This document shows positions 1 to 6,061 of a stretch of 9,527 bases of DNA, piece after piece. Made by a program: the position numbers and the translations under genes. The DNA is taken from contig JAYTOY010000015.1 in the NCBI GenBank assembly GCA_043747555.1, positions 1 to 9,527 of the forward strand, written 5' to 3'. The stretch comes from JAYWDA01 sp043747555 (GTDB lineage Bacteria; Bdellovibrionota; Bdellovibrionia; Bdellovibrionales; Bdellovibrionaceae). The notes below the pieces were generated by a model, which saw nothing but the letters and a program-made list of their open reading frames with translations, searched no databases and was not told the DNA's origin. Positions within the stretch are counted from its first letter, which is position 1. Each line of letters begins with the position of its first letter.

Positions 1-125
1 GGATCAGTCATCGTGATGATAACGTTTCCAAAGCCAGCTTGGATATAGCAATTGCCCTGTGGGACATTTCGTTTTGTTTTTTTCTTCGGTGCTGCTGACG
101 CAGCTTTTTTTTGTTCATTAGTCAT
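1..125 (-). CDS. rpsK: 30S ribosomal protein S11 (uS11), N-terminal fragment
   Basis: Only the first 41 codons are in the window; the gene runs off the left edge. The peptide begins MTNEQKKAASAAPKKKTKRN and continues VPQGNCYIQAGFGNVIITMT, then DP. This aligns with the S11 N-terminus, where a basic Lys-rich tail precedes the first beta strands. S11 is in the 30S platform next to the Shine-Dalgarno helix. The ATG has GGAG seven bases upstream and follows S13, the usual alpha-operon order. Two oddities: the motif usually reading FNNT is FGNV, and codons 5-7 contain a run of eight A. The identity rests on about 25 alignable residues plus the gene order. Confidence 0.9.
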   Translation of the reverse strand, partial: MTNEQKKAASAAPKKKTKRNVPQGNCYIQAGFGNVIITMTD

Positions 126-138
126 GAGCTAGCTCCAG

Positions 139-513
139 TTATACGGCTTTTTTCTTATTAGCCACGGTTTTCTTAGGTCCTTTGCGAGTACGCGCATTTG
201 AACGCGTATTTTGCCCACGAACAGGTAGACCTTTTCTATGGCGAATTCCACGGTAGCAGTTTAAATCCATCAATCGCTTGATAGAAAGACCGATTTCCCG
301 ACGGAGATCACCTTCAACTTTGAAGTGTTGCTCAACGTAAGAACGCATTTTAGCGATCATTTCATCAGACAAACCATCAGTTCTAAGAGTCGTTGGAATT
401 CCAGCGAATTCACAAATTTCTTTAGATCTTGAACGGCCGACACCATAAATGTACGTCAATGCCACTTCGACTCGTTTGTTTCTGGGTAAGTCAATCCCCA
501 ATAGACGTGCCAT
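139..513 (-). CDS. rpsM: 30S ribosomal protein S13 (uS13)
   Basis: This 124-residue protein begins MARLLGIDLPRNKRVEVALT, the typical S13 start. The helix-two-turn-helix region reads YIYGVGRSRSKEICEFAGI (about 21-39). The C-terminal signature is CYRGIRHRKGLPVRGQNTRS (about 87-106), then NARTRKGPKKTVANKKK, the basic tail that reaches the P-site tRNA. S13 lies in the 30S head, bridges to L5 and pairs with S19. The ATG is 3 nt after the L36 stop. The tail ends KKKAV, slightly longer than E. coli S13. A 13-nt gap follows before S11. No truncation is seen. Confidence 0.97.
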   Translation of the reverse strand: MARLLGIDLPRNKRVEVALTYIYGVGRSRSKEICEFAGIPTTLRTDGLSDEMIAKMRSYVEQHFKVEGDLRREIGLSIKRLMDLNCYRGIRHRKGLPVRGQNTRSNARTRKGPKKTVANKKKAV

Positions 514-516
514 GTA

Positions 517-630
517 CTAGCCCTGCCTTTGCTTGTGTTTAGGATTTTCGCAAATCACGCGAATGACCCCGCGACGTTTAATCACTTTACATTTGTTACA
601 AATTTTTCCAACTGACGGTCGTACTTTCAT
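517..630 (-). CDS. rpmJ: 50S ribosomal protein L36 (bL36), zinc-binding type
   Basis: This 37-residue protein is the standard L36 length. It begins MKVRPSVGKICNKCKVIKRR and ends NPKHKQRQG. The zinc ligands Cys11, Cys14, Cys27 and His32 are all present, so this is the zinc-containing form. L36 is a very basic small protein in 23S rRNA near the L7/L12 stalk base and joins late in 50S assembly. The ATG is certain from the canonical N-terminus even though GGAG is only one base upstream. The gene sits between adk and rpsM, as in many bacteria, and leads the alpha-type group. The stop TAG is 3 nt before S13, and AGGGC near the 3' end may serve as the S13 Shine-Dalgarno. Confidence 0.96.
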   Translation of the reverse strand: MKVRPSVGKICNKCKVIKRRGVIRVICENPKHKQRQG

Positions 631-731
631 ACTCCAACACCCATCTCGAAACTGAAATTTTAAAGTCGTAAATAAGCACGGAAAACTAACATTGTCACAG
701 TTTGAAGTCTAGGATTAATACAAAATCCAAG
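631..731 (-). other. 101-nt adk-rpmJ spacer, no gene seen
   Basis: This is the largest non-coding gap in the window. In some bacteria map and/or infA lie here, but the space is too short for either (infA needs about 72 codons) and I see no reading frame resembling them. A 5-bp inverted repeat GGATT/AATCC (712-716 and 724-728) has a seven-base loop and no T-run, so it is not a convincing terminator. The end before rpmJ has GGAG only one base from the ATG, a poor Shine-Dalgarno spacing. The gap might hold an internal promoter for the alpha-type genes. Confidence 0.6.
657..685 (-). promoter_or_regulatory. Weak candidate promoter before rpmJ
   Basis: On the minus strand a TAAAAT (657-662) resembles the -10 consensus, matching 5 of 6. 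It is preceded after 17 bases by TTTTCC (680-685), which matches the -35 consensus at only 3 of 6. A start point here would leave a leader of about 20 bases before the L36 ATG at 630. The match is weak and AT-rich spacers often produce such hits, so this is only a possibility. Confidence 0.22.
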
Positions 732-1367
732 TTAACTAATCAACTTCTTTATTTCTGCGAAAACTTCAGCTTCCCCTCGGTTGCCATCTACGACCGTTAA
801 CTTCCCAGCTTTCCTGTAAAAGTCCTTAAGTGGACTGGTAAATTCTTCATATGTTTTCAGCCTATTCCCAATGACGTCGGCCTTATCATCATTCCTTTGA
901 TAAACTTCTCCACCGCACGAATCACAAATCCCATCCCTCTTTGAAGGCTTGGACTGAATGTGAAAAACTGTTCCGCAGTTTTTACACACCCGGCGACCCG
1001 TTAACCGCTCTGTCAAAATCTGCATTGGAACCTCAAGGAAAATAGCCTTTTCGATTCGCAGATTCATGGTTCCCATCAAGTTCTCTAACGCCTCGGCCTG
1101 AGCCACCGTGCGGGGAAATCCATCCAAGATAAAATTCTTGGTGCCTCTACTTAAAACTTCCTGAACCATTCCAATGACGATGGCATCAGGCACTAACTCT
1201 CCACGATCCATAAAAGCTTGCGCTTTTTGACCCAGCTCAGTTTTTTTCTTGATCGCTGCCCTAAATAGATCACCTGTCGAAATCTGACTCATACCCAGCT
1301 GGTCAATTAAGAGCTGAGATTGAGTCCCCTTACCTGCCCCAGGCGCTCCGAAGAGGATCATATTCAA
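732..1367 (-). CDS. adk: Adenylate kinase with zinc-type LID domain
   Basis: This 211-residue cytoplasmic enzyme converts ATP plus AMP to two ADP. The P-loop GAPGAGKGT is at residues 7-15. The AMP-binding stretch is STGDLFR (30-36), the DGFPRT motif is at 82-87, and RNDDKADVIGNRL (158-170) holds the conserved Arg and Asp residues. The LID domain carries two CXXC pairs, Cys128, Cys131, Cys148 and Cys151, so it should bind structural zinc, as in many Gram-positive and some Gram-negative enzymes. The TTG at 1365-1367 is chosen. It lies seven bases after GGAGGG and gives the usual two residues before ILFGAPG; the ATG at 1361 would have a 13-base spacer. The TTG overlaps the secY stop (TTGA). A 101-nt spacer follows the gene. 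Confidence 0.95.
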   Translation of the reverse strand: MNMILFGAPGAGKGTQSQLLIDQLGMSQISTGDLFRAAIKKKTELGQKAQAFMDRGELVPDAIVIGMVQEVLSRGTKNFILDGFPRTVAQAEALENLMGTMNLRIEKAIFLEVPMQILTERLTGRRVCKNCGTVFHIQSKPSKRDGICDSCGGEVYQRNDDKADVIGNRLKTYEEFTSPLKDFYRKAGKLTVVDGNRGEAEVFAEIKKLIS

Positions 1368-2689
1368 AACTGAACCCTCCGACTGCGGACTTTAGCTCCT
1401 TTAGTCAGATTCTTATACTGATCAGAAACCATATGCTGTTGAATATGCTGAGCCGTATCAATAGCGACACCCACAAGGATCAACAAGCTAGTTCCACCAA
1501 AATAAAATGGCACATCAAACTGGTTTGCAAGCAACCCAGGCATAATACAAATCACAGAAAGATAAATACAACCCATGACATTCACACGATCTAAAATCTT
1601 TTGAACAAAGTCGGCGGTGCTTTTTCCAGCCCGAACTCCAGGAACAAAAGCTCCTGATTTTTTCAAATTTTCAGCCACGTCGTTAGGGTTAAAAACAATC
1701 TCAGTGTAGAAAAAGGAGAAAAATACAATCAACGCCACAAACAAAATATTAAAGATAACGCCATTTGGATTTAATGACTCTTGGAAGGATCGTAACCAAG
1801 GGACATTCACAAACTGAGTTATCGTCGCAGGAAACATTAAAAGGGAACTCGCAAAAATTGGCGGAATCACACCTGAAAAATTAATTTTAATCGGCAAATA
1901 ACTTTGCGGCGTCGCCATGGACTGCATTCCCGCCTGCGCTCGCTGAGAATACTGAATCGTGATTCGTCGCTGAGCCGTCTCCATGTAAATAACCGCTGCA
2001 ATAATTAAAACCATGAAAATCAAGAGCAATAATAGGACAGCTGATTTCATCTGCCCATTCGCTGTTAATTCCAAAAGCTGACCAGCACCCTTCGGAACAG
2101 AAGCGGCAATACCAGTAAAGATAATCAAAGACGAACCGTTCACTCCTATGCCGCGCTCGGTGATCTGCTCACCCAGCCACATGACAAAACAAGTTCCCGC
2201 CGTCAGCGTAATCACGGTCATCAATTTAAAAGGTAAAAATCCAACGTAGGCCGCTGTCACCATTTGCTGGGTGCCTTCATGAGGCGACATCAACCAACTG
2301 CTGATTCCATAACCCTGTATGATCGCTAAACCAATTGTCGCATAACGAGTGTACTGATTAATTTTTTTACGACCATGCTCGCCTTCTTTCTTCAGTTGCT
2401 CAAGATAGGGAACTGCTGAAGTCAAAAGACTAAAAATAATCGAGGCCGAAATATACGGCATGATCCCCAACGCAAAAATACTAAATTGCGCAAGTGCTCC
2501 ACCTGTAAATGTATTAAATAATCCAAAAATACCACGATTTTGAGATTCAAAAAAACCAAGAACCGCGGCGCCATTCACTCCCGGAGTTGGGACGTGAACG
2601 CCAATACGATAAATAGCTAACATCCCTAGTGTGAAGAGAATTTTTTTTCTTAAATCGGCATTCTTAGCTAAGCTGTTGACAGTCGCCAC
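1364..2689 (-). CDS. secY: Protein translocase subunit SecY
   Basis: This 441-residue inner-membrane protein forms the protein-conducting channel with SecE and SecG. Ten membrane helices can be placed at roughly 17-34, 66-92, 113-134, 150-172, 182-200, 214-236, 266-288, 310-330, 367-388 and 393-411. Signatures are RIGVHVPTPGV (28-38, before the plug), GIMPYISASIIFSLL (75-89), QYSQRAQAG (246-254), FVPGVRAG in the cytoplasmic loop before TM9, and GGTSLLILVGVAIDT (398-412). The GIGNG motif before TM5 reads GIGVNGSS, with one added residue. The start is GTG; AAGAGG lies ten bases upstream, rather far, but no better in-frame start is seen. The TGA stop overlaps the adk TTG start. The downstream position in the spc operon is standard. 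Confidence 0.97.
   Translation of the reverse strand: MATVNSLAKNADLRKKILFTLGMLAIYRIGVHVPTPGVNGAAVLGFFESQNRGIFGLFNTFTGGALAQFSIFALGIMPYISASIIFSLLTSAVPYLEQLKKEGEHGRKKINQYTRYATIGLAIIQGYGISSWLMSPHEGTQQMVTAAYVGFLPFKLMTVITLTAGTCFVMWLGEQITERGIGVNGSSLIIFTGIAASVPKGAGQLLELTANGQMKSAVLLLLLIFMVLIIAAVIYMETAQRRITIQYSQRAQAGMQSMATPQSYLPIKINFSGVIPPIFASSLLMFPATITQFVNVPWLRSFQESLNPNGVIFNILFVALIVFFSFFYTEIVFNPNDVAENLKKSGAFVPGVRAGKSTADFVQKILDRVNVMGCIYLSVICIMPGLLANQFDVPFYFGGTSLLILVGVAIDTAQHIQQHMVSDQYKNLTKGAKVRSRRVQF
1375..1380 (-). promoter_or_regulatory. Shine-Dalgarno deciding the adk start
   Basis: On the minus strand this reads GGAGGG, inside the last SecY codons. It is seven bases before the TTG at 1365-1367 and thirteen before the ATG at 1359-1361. 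The spacing favours TTG initiation and coupling of adk to secY. Confidence 0.65.
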
Positions 2690-2703
2690 GATGTTGTAAC
2701 CTC

Positions 2704-3141
2704 TTATTTAATAATTTCGACGGATCCACCAGCAGCTTCAATGGCTTTCTTAGCAGCCTCTGAAACCTTATGTGCTTTTACTTTAAGAGCAATTTTCAGC
2801 TCACCTTGTGCAAGAATTTTTAATTTAACTCCAGAAATGAAGCCGTTTGCTTTCATTGTCTCTGGATTCACTTCGCCTTTGAAGTCGACTAACTTCCCGA
2901 TATTTACGATTTCAAAATTATTCGCAAATGCAGCGTTAGTGAAACCAAACTTTGGAAGACGACGATGTAAAGGAGTTTGACCACCCTCAAATCCACGACG
3001 GATACTTCCGCCTGAACGTTGAGTTTGACCTTTTCCACCCTTACCAGAGTAACCGCCTAAACCAGAACCGATTCCCCGACCAACTCTTTTTCGATAATGT
3101 GTAGAACCCTTGGTTGGGCTCAGTTCAGCTAAAAGACTCAT
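2704..3141 (-). CDS. rplO: 50S ribosomal protein L15 (uL15)
   Basis: This is a 145-residue protein, with 144 in E. coli. It begins MSLLAELSPTKGSTHYRKRV. The Gly- and Arg-rich extended arm follows, RVGRGIGSGLGGYSGKGGKG (about 19-38), QTQRSGGSIRRGFEGGQTPL and RRLPKFGF. This arm threads into 23S rRNA. The C-terminal globular domain holds LKILAQGELKIALKVKAHKV (about 107-126), then SEAAKKAIEAAGGSVEII, the family signature. L15 is a late-assembly 50S protein. The ATG is preceded by AAGGGG five bases upstream and lies 2 nt after L30. The gap to secY is 14 nt, with no promoter apparent. Confidence 0.96.
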   Translation of the reverse strand: MSLLAELSPTKGSTHYRKRVGRGIGSGLGGYSGKGGKGQTQRSGGSIRRGFEGGQTPLHRRLPKFGFTNAAFANNFEIVNIGKLVDFKGEVNPETMKANGFISGVKLKILAQGELKIALKVKAHKVSEAAKKAIEAAGGSVEIIK

Positions 3142-3143
3142 AA

Positions 3144-3329
3144 TTACCCCTTAACCTCAACATTGATTAAATGTTGAACCTTCAAAATTTGTCCGCGCAT
3201 GGCAGGACTGTCTTTCACTTCATTGGTTGAATGAGGCTTTCGAAGACCTAAACAACGAACAGTGTCTTTTTGGTCTTGTGTGCAACCAATTAGCGATCTT
3301 TTCAATGTAACTTTAAATACTTTAGCCAT
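3144..3329 (-). CDS. rpmD: 50S ribosomal protein L30 (uL30)
   Basis: This 61-residue protein has the usual bacterial L30 length of about 60. It begins MAKVFKVTLKRSLIGCTQDQ and continues with DTVRCLGLRKPHSTNEVKDS, which contains the family's L-G-L-R-K pattern. It ends GQILKVQHLINVEVKG, the conserved final beta strand. L30 binds 23S rRNA domain II with a small ferredoxin-like fold. The ATG lies 9 nt after the S5 stop with AAGGATAGG just upstream. The stop TAA lies 2 nt before L15. Two Cys residues (16 and 25) are not arranged as a zinc site. Confidence 0.95.
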   Translation of the reverse strand: MAKVFKVTLKRSLIGCTQDQKDTVRCLGLRKPHSTNEVKDSPAMRGQILKVQHLINVEVKG

Positions 3330-3338
3330 AACCTATCC

Positions 3339-3803
3339 TTAACCCTGCTCTTGATTTTTAAGCTGCTTAAGTTGTCTTAAGCCATCTAACGTAGCTCTGA
3401 CTGCATTGTGAGGATTTCGAGTTCCAACACATTTTGTCAGAATATCTTTTACACCAACGGACTCAAGAACCGCACGAACTGCACCACCAGCAATAACGCC
3501 TGTTCCAGGAGCTGCGGGCTTCATCACCACTTTAGCGGCACCGAACTTACCTATCACTTCGTGTGGAATTGTTCGATTTTCTTTAAGAGAGATATTAGTA
3601 AGACCCTTTTTAGCTGCGCGACTTGCTTTACCGATGGCCTCGGGGACTTCGCCAGCTTTTCCAGATCCAAATCCGACCTGTCCTACTTTATCGCCAAGAA
3701 CTACGAGAGCCGCAAAGGAGAAACGACGTCCACCTTTAACAACTTTTGTTACGCGATTGATCGCAACAACTCTCTCTTCTAATTCTGAATTAGCTTTCTC
3801 CAC
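3339..3803 (-). CDS. rpsE: 30S ribosomal protein S5 (uS5)
   Basis: This is a 154-residue protein, a little shorter than the 166 of E. coli. The double-stranded-RNA-binding N-terminal domain holds EERVVAINRVTKVVKGGRRF (about 9-28), and GFGSGKAGEVPEAIGKA follows at about 44-60. The C-terminal domain has KPAAPGTGVIAGGAVRAVLE (about 95-114) and CVGTRNPHNAVRATLDGL. S5 contributes to decoding accuracy and to the mRNA entry channel. The start is GTG, with AAGGAG five bases upstream overlapping the L18 stop. The N-terminal extension before EERVV is short. The common VGVGFGKA is VGFGSGKA here. The gap to L30 is 9 nt. Confidence 0.96.
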   Translation of the reverse strand: MEKANSELEERVVAINRVTKVVKGGRRFSFAALVVLGDKVGQVGFGSGKAGEVPEAIGKASRAAKKGLTNISLKENRTIPHEVIGKFGAAKVVMKPAAPGTGVIAGGAVRAVLESVGVKDILTKCVGTRNPHNAVRATLDGLRQLKQLKNQEQG

Positions 3804-3812
3804 AAGGTCTCC

Positions 3813-4184
3813 TTAAAAATTTAAACCAGCTTCACGAGCGCCATCAGCCAAAGCTTGAACACGACCATGATAGATATAACCGTTACGATCAAAAACGACG
3901 TTTTTAATATTCTTAGACAAAGCTGCTTTCGCAATTCCTTGCCCCACAGACTTTGCTTGATCTTTGCCTTTTGCTTTTGCTTCAACAGAAAGCGATGAAA
4001 CTGAAACTAAAGTCTGCCCATTTACATCATTGATAACCTGAGCGTAAATATGTTTGCCGCTGCGAAATACACAAAGGCGAGGCCGAACATCAGTGCCTTT
4101 AACAGTCTTGCGGATACGAATCTTTTTCTTTAAACGATTCGCTTGTCTCGCAGCTGTGTGTTTTCCCATCTTTAACTTCATCAT
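3813..4184 (-). CDS. rplR: 50S ribosomal protein L18 (uL18)
   Basis: This 123-residue protein begins MMKLKMGKHTAARQANRLKK, with a strongly basic N-terminus that binds 5S rRNA. The central part reads RPRLCVFRSGKHIYAQVIND (about 34-53), and the C-terminal signature is VVFDRNGYIYHGRVQALADG (about 96-115), ending REAGLNF. L18 joins L5 and 5S rRNA in the central protuberance. There are two adjacent ATG codons. The first (4182-4184) lies six bases after GAGG and is preferred; a third in-frame ATG, at MGKHTAAR, would give 118 residues. The gene follows a 57-nt spacer with a small hairpin. The stop TAA forms part of the S5 Shine-Dalgarno (TAAGGAG). Confidence 0.95.
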   Translation of the reverse strand: MMKLKMGKHTAARQANRLKKKIRIRKTVKGTDVRPRLCVFRSGKHIYAQVINDVNGQTLVSVSSLSVEAKAKGKDQAKSVGQGIAKAALSKNIKNVVFDRNGYIYHGRVQALADGAREAGLNF

Positions 4185-4201
4185 AAATCACCTCACATTG
4201 C

Positions 4202-4217
4202 GGCTGCCTACGCAGCC
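4202..4217 (-). repeat. Hairpin-forming inverted repeat in the L6-L18 spacer
   Basis: The transcript would read GGCUGC, GUAG, GCAGCC: a perfect 6-bp GC-rich stem with a four-base loop. It lies in the 57-nt spacer between L6 (stop 4242-4244) and L18 (start 4184). No U-run follows it (the next bases are GCAAUGUGAGG), so it is not a rho-independent terminator. The L18 Shine-Dalgarno GAGG starts about eight bases after the stem. It could affect translation or mRNA stability, or be chance. The structure is seen in the sequence; any function is inference. Confidence 0.5.
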
Positions 4218-4241
4218 CACTCCTGTAATTACCTAAAAAAA

Positions 4242-4784
4242 CTATTTACTAGCAGACTTACCAGCTTTGCGGCGAATATGTTCACCTGCATAACGAACAC
4301 CTTTACCTAAATAAGGCTCAGGTGGACGGAAAGAACGAATCTTAGCAGCTACTTGTCCTACCAACTCCCGATTCGCACCCATGATGCTAACAGCAGTTTG
4401 CTTTTCAACTTTAATTTCAATTCCATCCGGAATATCAAAAATGATGGAGTGACTGTATCCCAAAGAAAGCTCAAGCTTTTTACCAGCAACGCTGGCTCTG
4501 TAACCAACTCCGTGCAACTCCAGACCTTTTGTAAAGCCTTTAGATACACCTGTTACAGCATTCTGAATCAGAGCACGATAAAGACCATGCAATGAACGAA
4601 CTTCTTTTGTTTCACTGCCACGAACCAAAGTAATCTTCTTACCTTCGATTTCAGCTTTTACTGTCGGCAGCATTTTCACAGTCATCTGTGCTTTTGCGCC
4701 CTTCACTAACACTTCGTTAGCAGCGTTGACTGAAACTTGGACTTTATCATCAAAAAATACTGGCGCTCTACCTACTCGAGACAT
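4242..4784 (-). CDS. rplF: 50S ribosomal protein L6 (uL6)
   Basis: This 180-residue protein begins MSRVGRAPVFFDDKVQVSV, the typical L6 opening, and has two repeated alpha/beta domains (about 1-82 and 83-170). The second domain carries LHGVGYRASVAGKKLELSLG (about 90-109). The C-terminus carries RPPEPYLGKGVRYAGEHIRR (about 153-172), the family signature. L6 lies near the factor-binding site and the sarcin-ricin loop. The ATG is preceded by TAGGT in the end of S8. The stop is a TAG followed by seven T, but I see no convincing GC-rich hairpin just before that T-run. The spacer to L18 is 57 nt, long for this cluster. Confidence 0.96.
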   Translation of the reverse strand: MSRVGRAPVFFDDKVQVSVNAANEVLVKGAKAQMTVKMLPTVKAEIEGKKITLVRGSETKEVRSLHGLYRALIQNAVTGVSKGFTKGLELHGVGYRASVAGKKLELSLGYSHSIIFDIPDGIEIKVEKQTAVSIMGANRELVGQVAAKIRSFRPPEPYLGKGVRYAGEHIRRKAGKSASK

Positions 4785-4791
4785 ATTTTAC

Positions 4792-5181
4792 CTACCAAAC
4801 TGTAACTAGAAGCTCGCCACCAAGTTTTTTCTCGGTTGCGGTACGACCACTGATGATTCCCTGACTGGTGCTAAGGATTGCAAAACCCAAACCCGAACGA
4901 ATCACAGGAACATTATCATTTTTTATGTAAAGACGACGGCCCGGGCGACTGATACGTTTAATATCAGAAATCGCATGCTGACCTTCTTCGTCATATTTCA
5001 AGTAAACACGCATGATTCCCTGCTTTGAATCTTTTGCGATTTTAAAACTTCGGATATAGCCTTCATCAACCAAGATTTGAGCAATACCAGCGCGAACCTT
5101 AGAGGCAGGAACGTCAACTTTTTCAGCTTTTACTTTTCCGCCATTGCGGATTACTGTTATAAATTCAGCAATTTTATCCAT
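4792..5181 (-). CDS. rpsH: 30S ribosomal protein S8 (uS8)
   Basis: This is a 129-residue protein. The N-terminal domain begins MDKIAEFITVIRNGGKVK, matching the D-IADMLTRIRNA motif of the family with a leader a few residues shorter than usual. The C-terminal domain holds RISRPGRRLYIKNDNVPVI (about 76-94), then GLGFAILSTSQGIISGRTA, the strongest S8 signature, ending ELLVTVW. S8 binds helix 21 of 16S rRNA and organises the central domain. In E. coli it also represses its own operon by binding mRNA near rplE; I could not judge whether such a site exists here. The ATG has GAGGG four bases upstream, overlapping the end of S14, with a 9-nt gap. L6 starts 7 nt after the stop. Confidence 0.96.
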   Translation of the reverse strand: MDKIAEFITVIRNGGKVKAEKVDVPASKVRAGIAQILVDEGYIRSFKIAKDSKQGIMRVYLKYDEEGQHAISDIKRISRPGRRLYIKNDNVPVIRSGLGFAILSTSQGIISGRTATEKKLGGELLVTVW

Positions 5182-5190
5182 AGTTCCCTC

Positions 5191-5496
5191 TTACCAGCTG
5201 GCCTTAGTTACGCCCGGAAGTTTCCCATCCAAAGCTAGTTTACGAAAGGCCATTCTTGAAAGACCAAATTTTTTATAGTTACCACGAGGGCGACCCGTTA
5301 TCTGACATCGATTGATCACTCGATTAGGAGATGTATCGCGAGGCAGCTTTTCCAATTTTAATCGTGCTGCCGCTTTTTCTTCGTCAGAAGCCTTCACGTT
5401 TACGGCTTTAGCGCGAAGCTCAGAACGATACTTATAATAGCGACCGGATTTTTCCTTCCGCTCATTATTTTTTACGATAGATGAAAGTTTAGCCAT
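5191..5496 (-). CDS. rpsN: 30S ribosomal protein S14 (uS14), long zinc-free type
   Basis: This 101-residue protein begins MAKLSSIVKNNERKEK and ends DGKLPGVTKASW. It carries the family signature RCQITGRPRGNYKKFGLSRM at about residues 63-82. S14 is in the head of the 30S subunit near the A site and contacts S3, S10 and S19. The length near 100 and a single Cys (in NRCQITGR) mark the long, zinc-independent form. The short form has about 61 residues and two CXXC pairs. The ATG is preceded by AGATAAG, with GGAG further up in the 13-nt gap after L5. No sign of truncation is seen. Confidence 0.97.
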   Translation of the reverse strand: MAKLSSIVKNNERKEKSGRYYKYRSELRAKAVNVKASDEEKAAARLKLEKLPRDTSPNRVINRCQITGRPRGNYKKFGLSRMAFRKLALDGKLPGVTKASW

Positions 5497-5509
5497 CTTA
5501 TCTTATCTC

Positions 5510-6049
5510 CTACTTTCTGAATGGCATGCCCAATGCTTCAAGCAAGGCCTTACCATCAGAGTCAGTGTTTGCAGTTGTACAAATTGTAATATTCATTCCA
5601 CGAGTTTTTTCAACTTTATCAAAGTTGATTTCTGGAAACACGATTTGCTCTTTCAAGCCCATGTTGTAGTTTCCACGACCATCAAAACCTTTGCTTGGCA
5701 AACCACGGAAGTCACGGACTCGAGGAAGCGCTAAAGAATTTAAGCGATCTAAAAAAGACCACATTTTCTCACGGCGCAAAGTCACACGAACACCCAAAGG
5801 AATGCCTTCTCTTAACTTAAAGTTAGAGATCGCTTTTTTAGCTTTAGTGATGACTGCCTTTTGTCCTGTGATTGATGAAATTTCATCAACAACTTGATTT
5901 AAAACTTTTGGGTTCTGAACAGCTTCACTAGAGCAAACGCTAATCACGATTTTTTCCAGTCTTGGAACTTCCATTGGGTTTTTCTTAGCCAATGACTTCA
6001 TCAAGTCCGGAGCAATTTCTTTTTGATATCTATCTTGCAAACGATTCAC
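5510..6049 (-). CDS. rplE: 50S ribosomal protein L5 (uL5)
   Basis: This 179-residue protein has exactly the E. coli length. It begins MNRLQDRYQKEIAPDLMKSL and ends EALGMPFRK. L5 binds 5S rRNA with L18, sits in the central protuberance and contacts the P-site tRNA. Conserved blocks are PRLEKIVISV (29-38), ISNFKLREGIPLGVRVTLRR (about 75-94), LPRVRDFRGLPSKGFDGRGN (about 107-126) and KTRGMNITICTTA (about 147-159). The GTG at 6049 gives the normal N-terminus. A longer reading from 6088 would add 13 residues unlike L5 and overlap L14. An oddity is ISVCSSEA at residues 36-43, where the family usually has NMGVGEA or similar. The gene follows L14 directly, in the place where L24 is expected. Confidence 0.96.
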   Translation of the reverse strand: MNRLQDRYQKEIAPDLMKSLAKKNPMEVPRLEKIVISVCSSEAVQNPKVLNQVVDEISSITGQKAVITKAKKAISNFKLREGIPLGVRVTLRREKMWSFLDRLNSLALPRVRDFRGLPSKGFDGRGNYNMGLKEQIVFPEINFDKVEKTRGMNITICTTANTDSDGKALLEALGMPFRK

Positions 6050-6055
6050 AGTCGA

Positions 6056-6061
6056 CCTCTC
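6056..6061 (-). promoter_or_regulatory. Shine-Dalgarno deciding the L5 start
   Basis: On the minus strand this reads GAGAGG. It overlaps the L14 TGA stop and lies six bases before the GTG at 6047-6049. It supports starting L5 at GTG rather than at an in-frame codon at 6088 inside L14, and it suggests that ribosomes ending L14 restart on L5. Confidence 0.7.

Noticed and set aside
712..728. Inverted repeat GGATT/AATCC after adk as a terminator
   Set aside because: The stem is only 5 bp and AT-rich, with no T-run following on either strand in the right place.
3408..3782. A 124-codon open frame on the plus strand, antisense to S5
   Set aside because: It lies wholly within the S5 gene, has no recognisable protein features and reflects the codon pattern of the real gene on the other strand.
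4235..4241. A seven-T run right after the L6 stop as a terminator tail
   Set aside because: No stable GC-rich hairpin immediately precedes it in the L6 end. The clear hairpin in this spacer lies downstream of the run, the wrong order.
6051..6056. A GTCGAC hexamer exactly at the L14-L5 junction, considered as a cloning scar explaining the missing L24
   Set aside because: The same hexamer occurs elsewhere in the window, for example within L2 near 8765-8770, so chance is a good explanation. Nothing else at the junction looks engineered.
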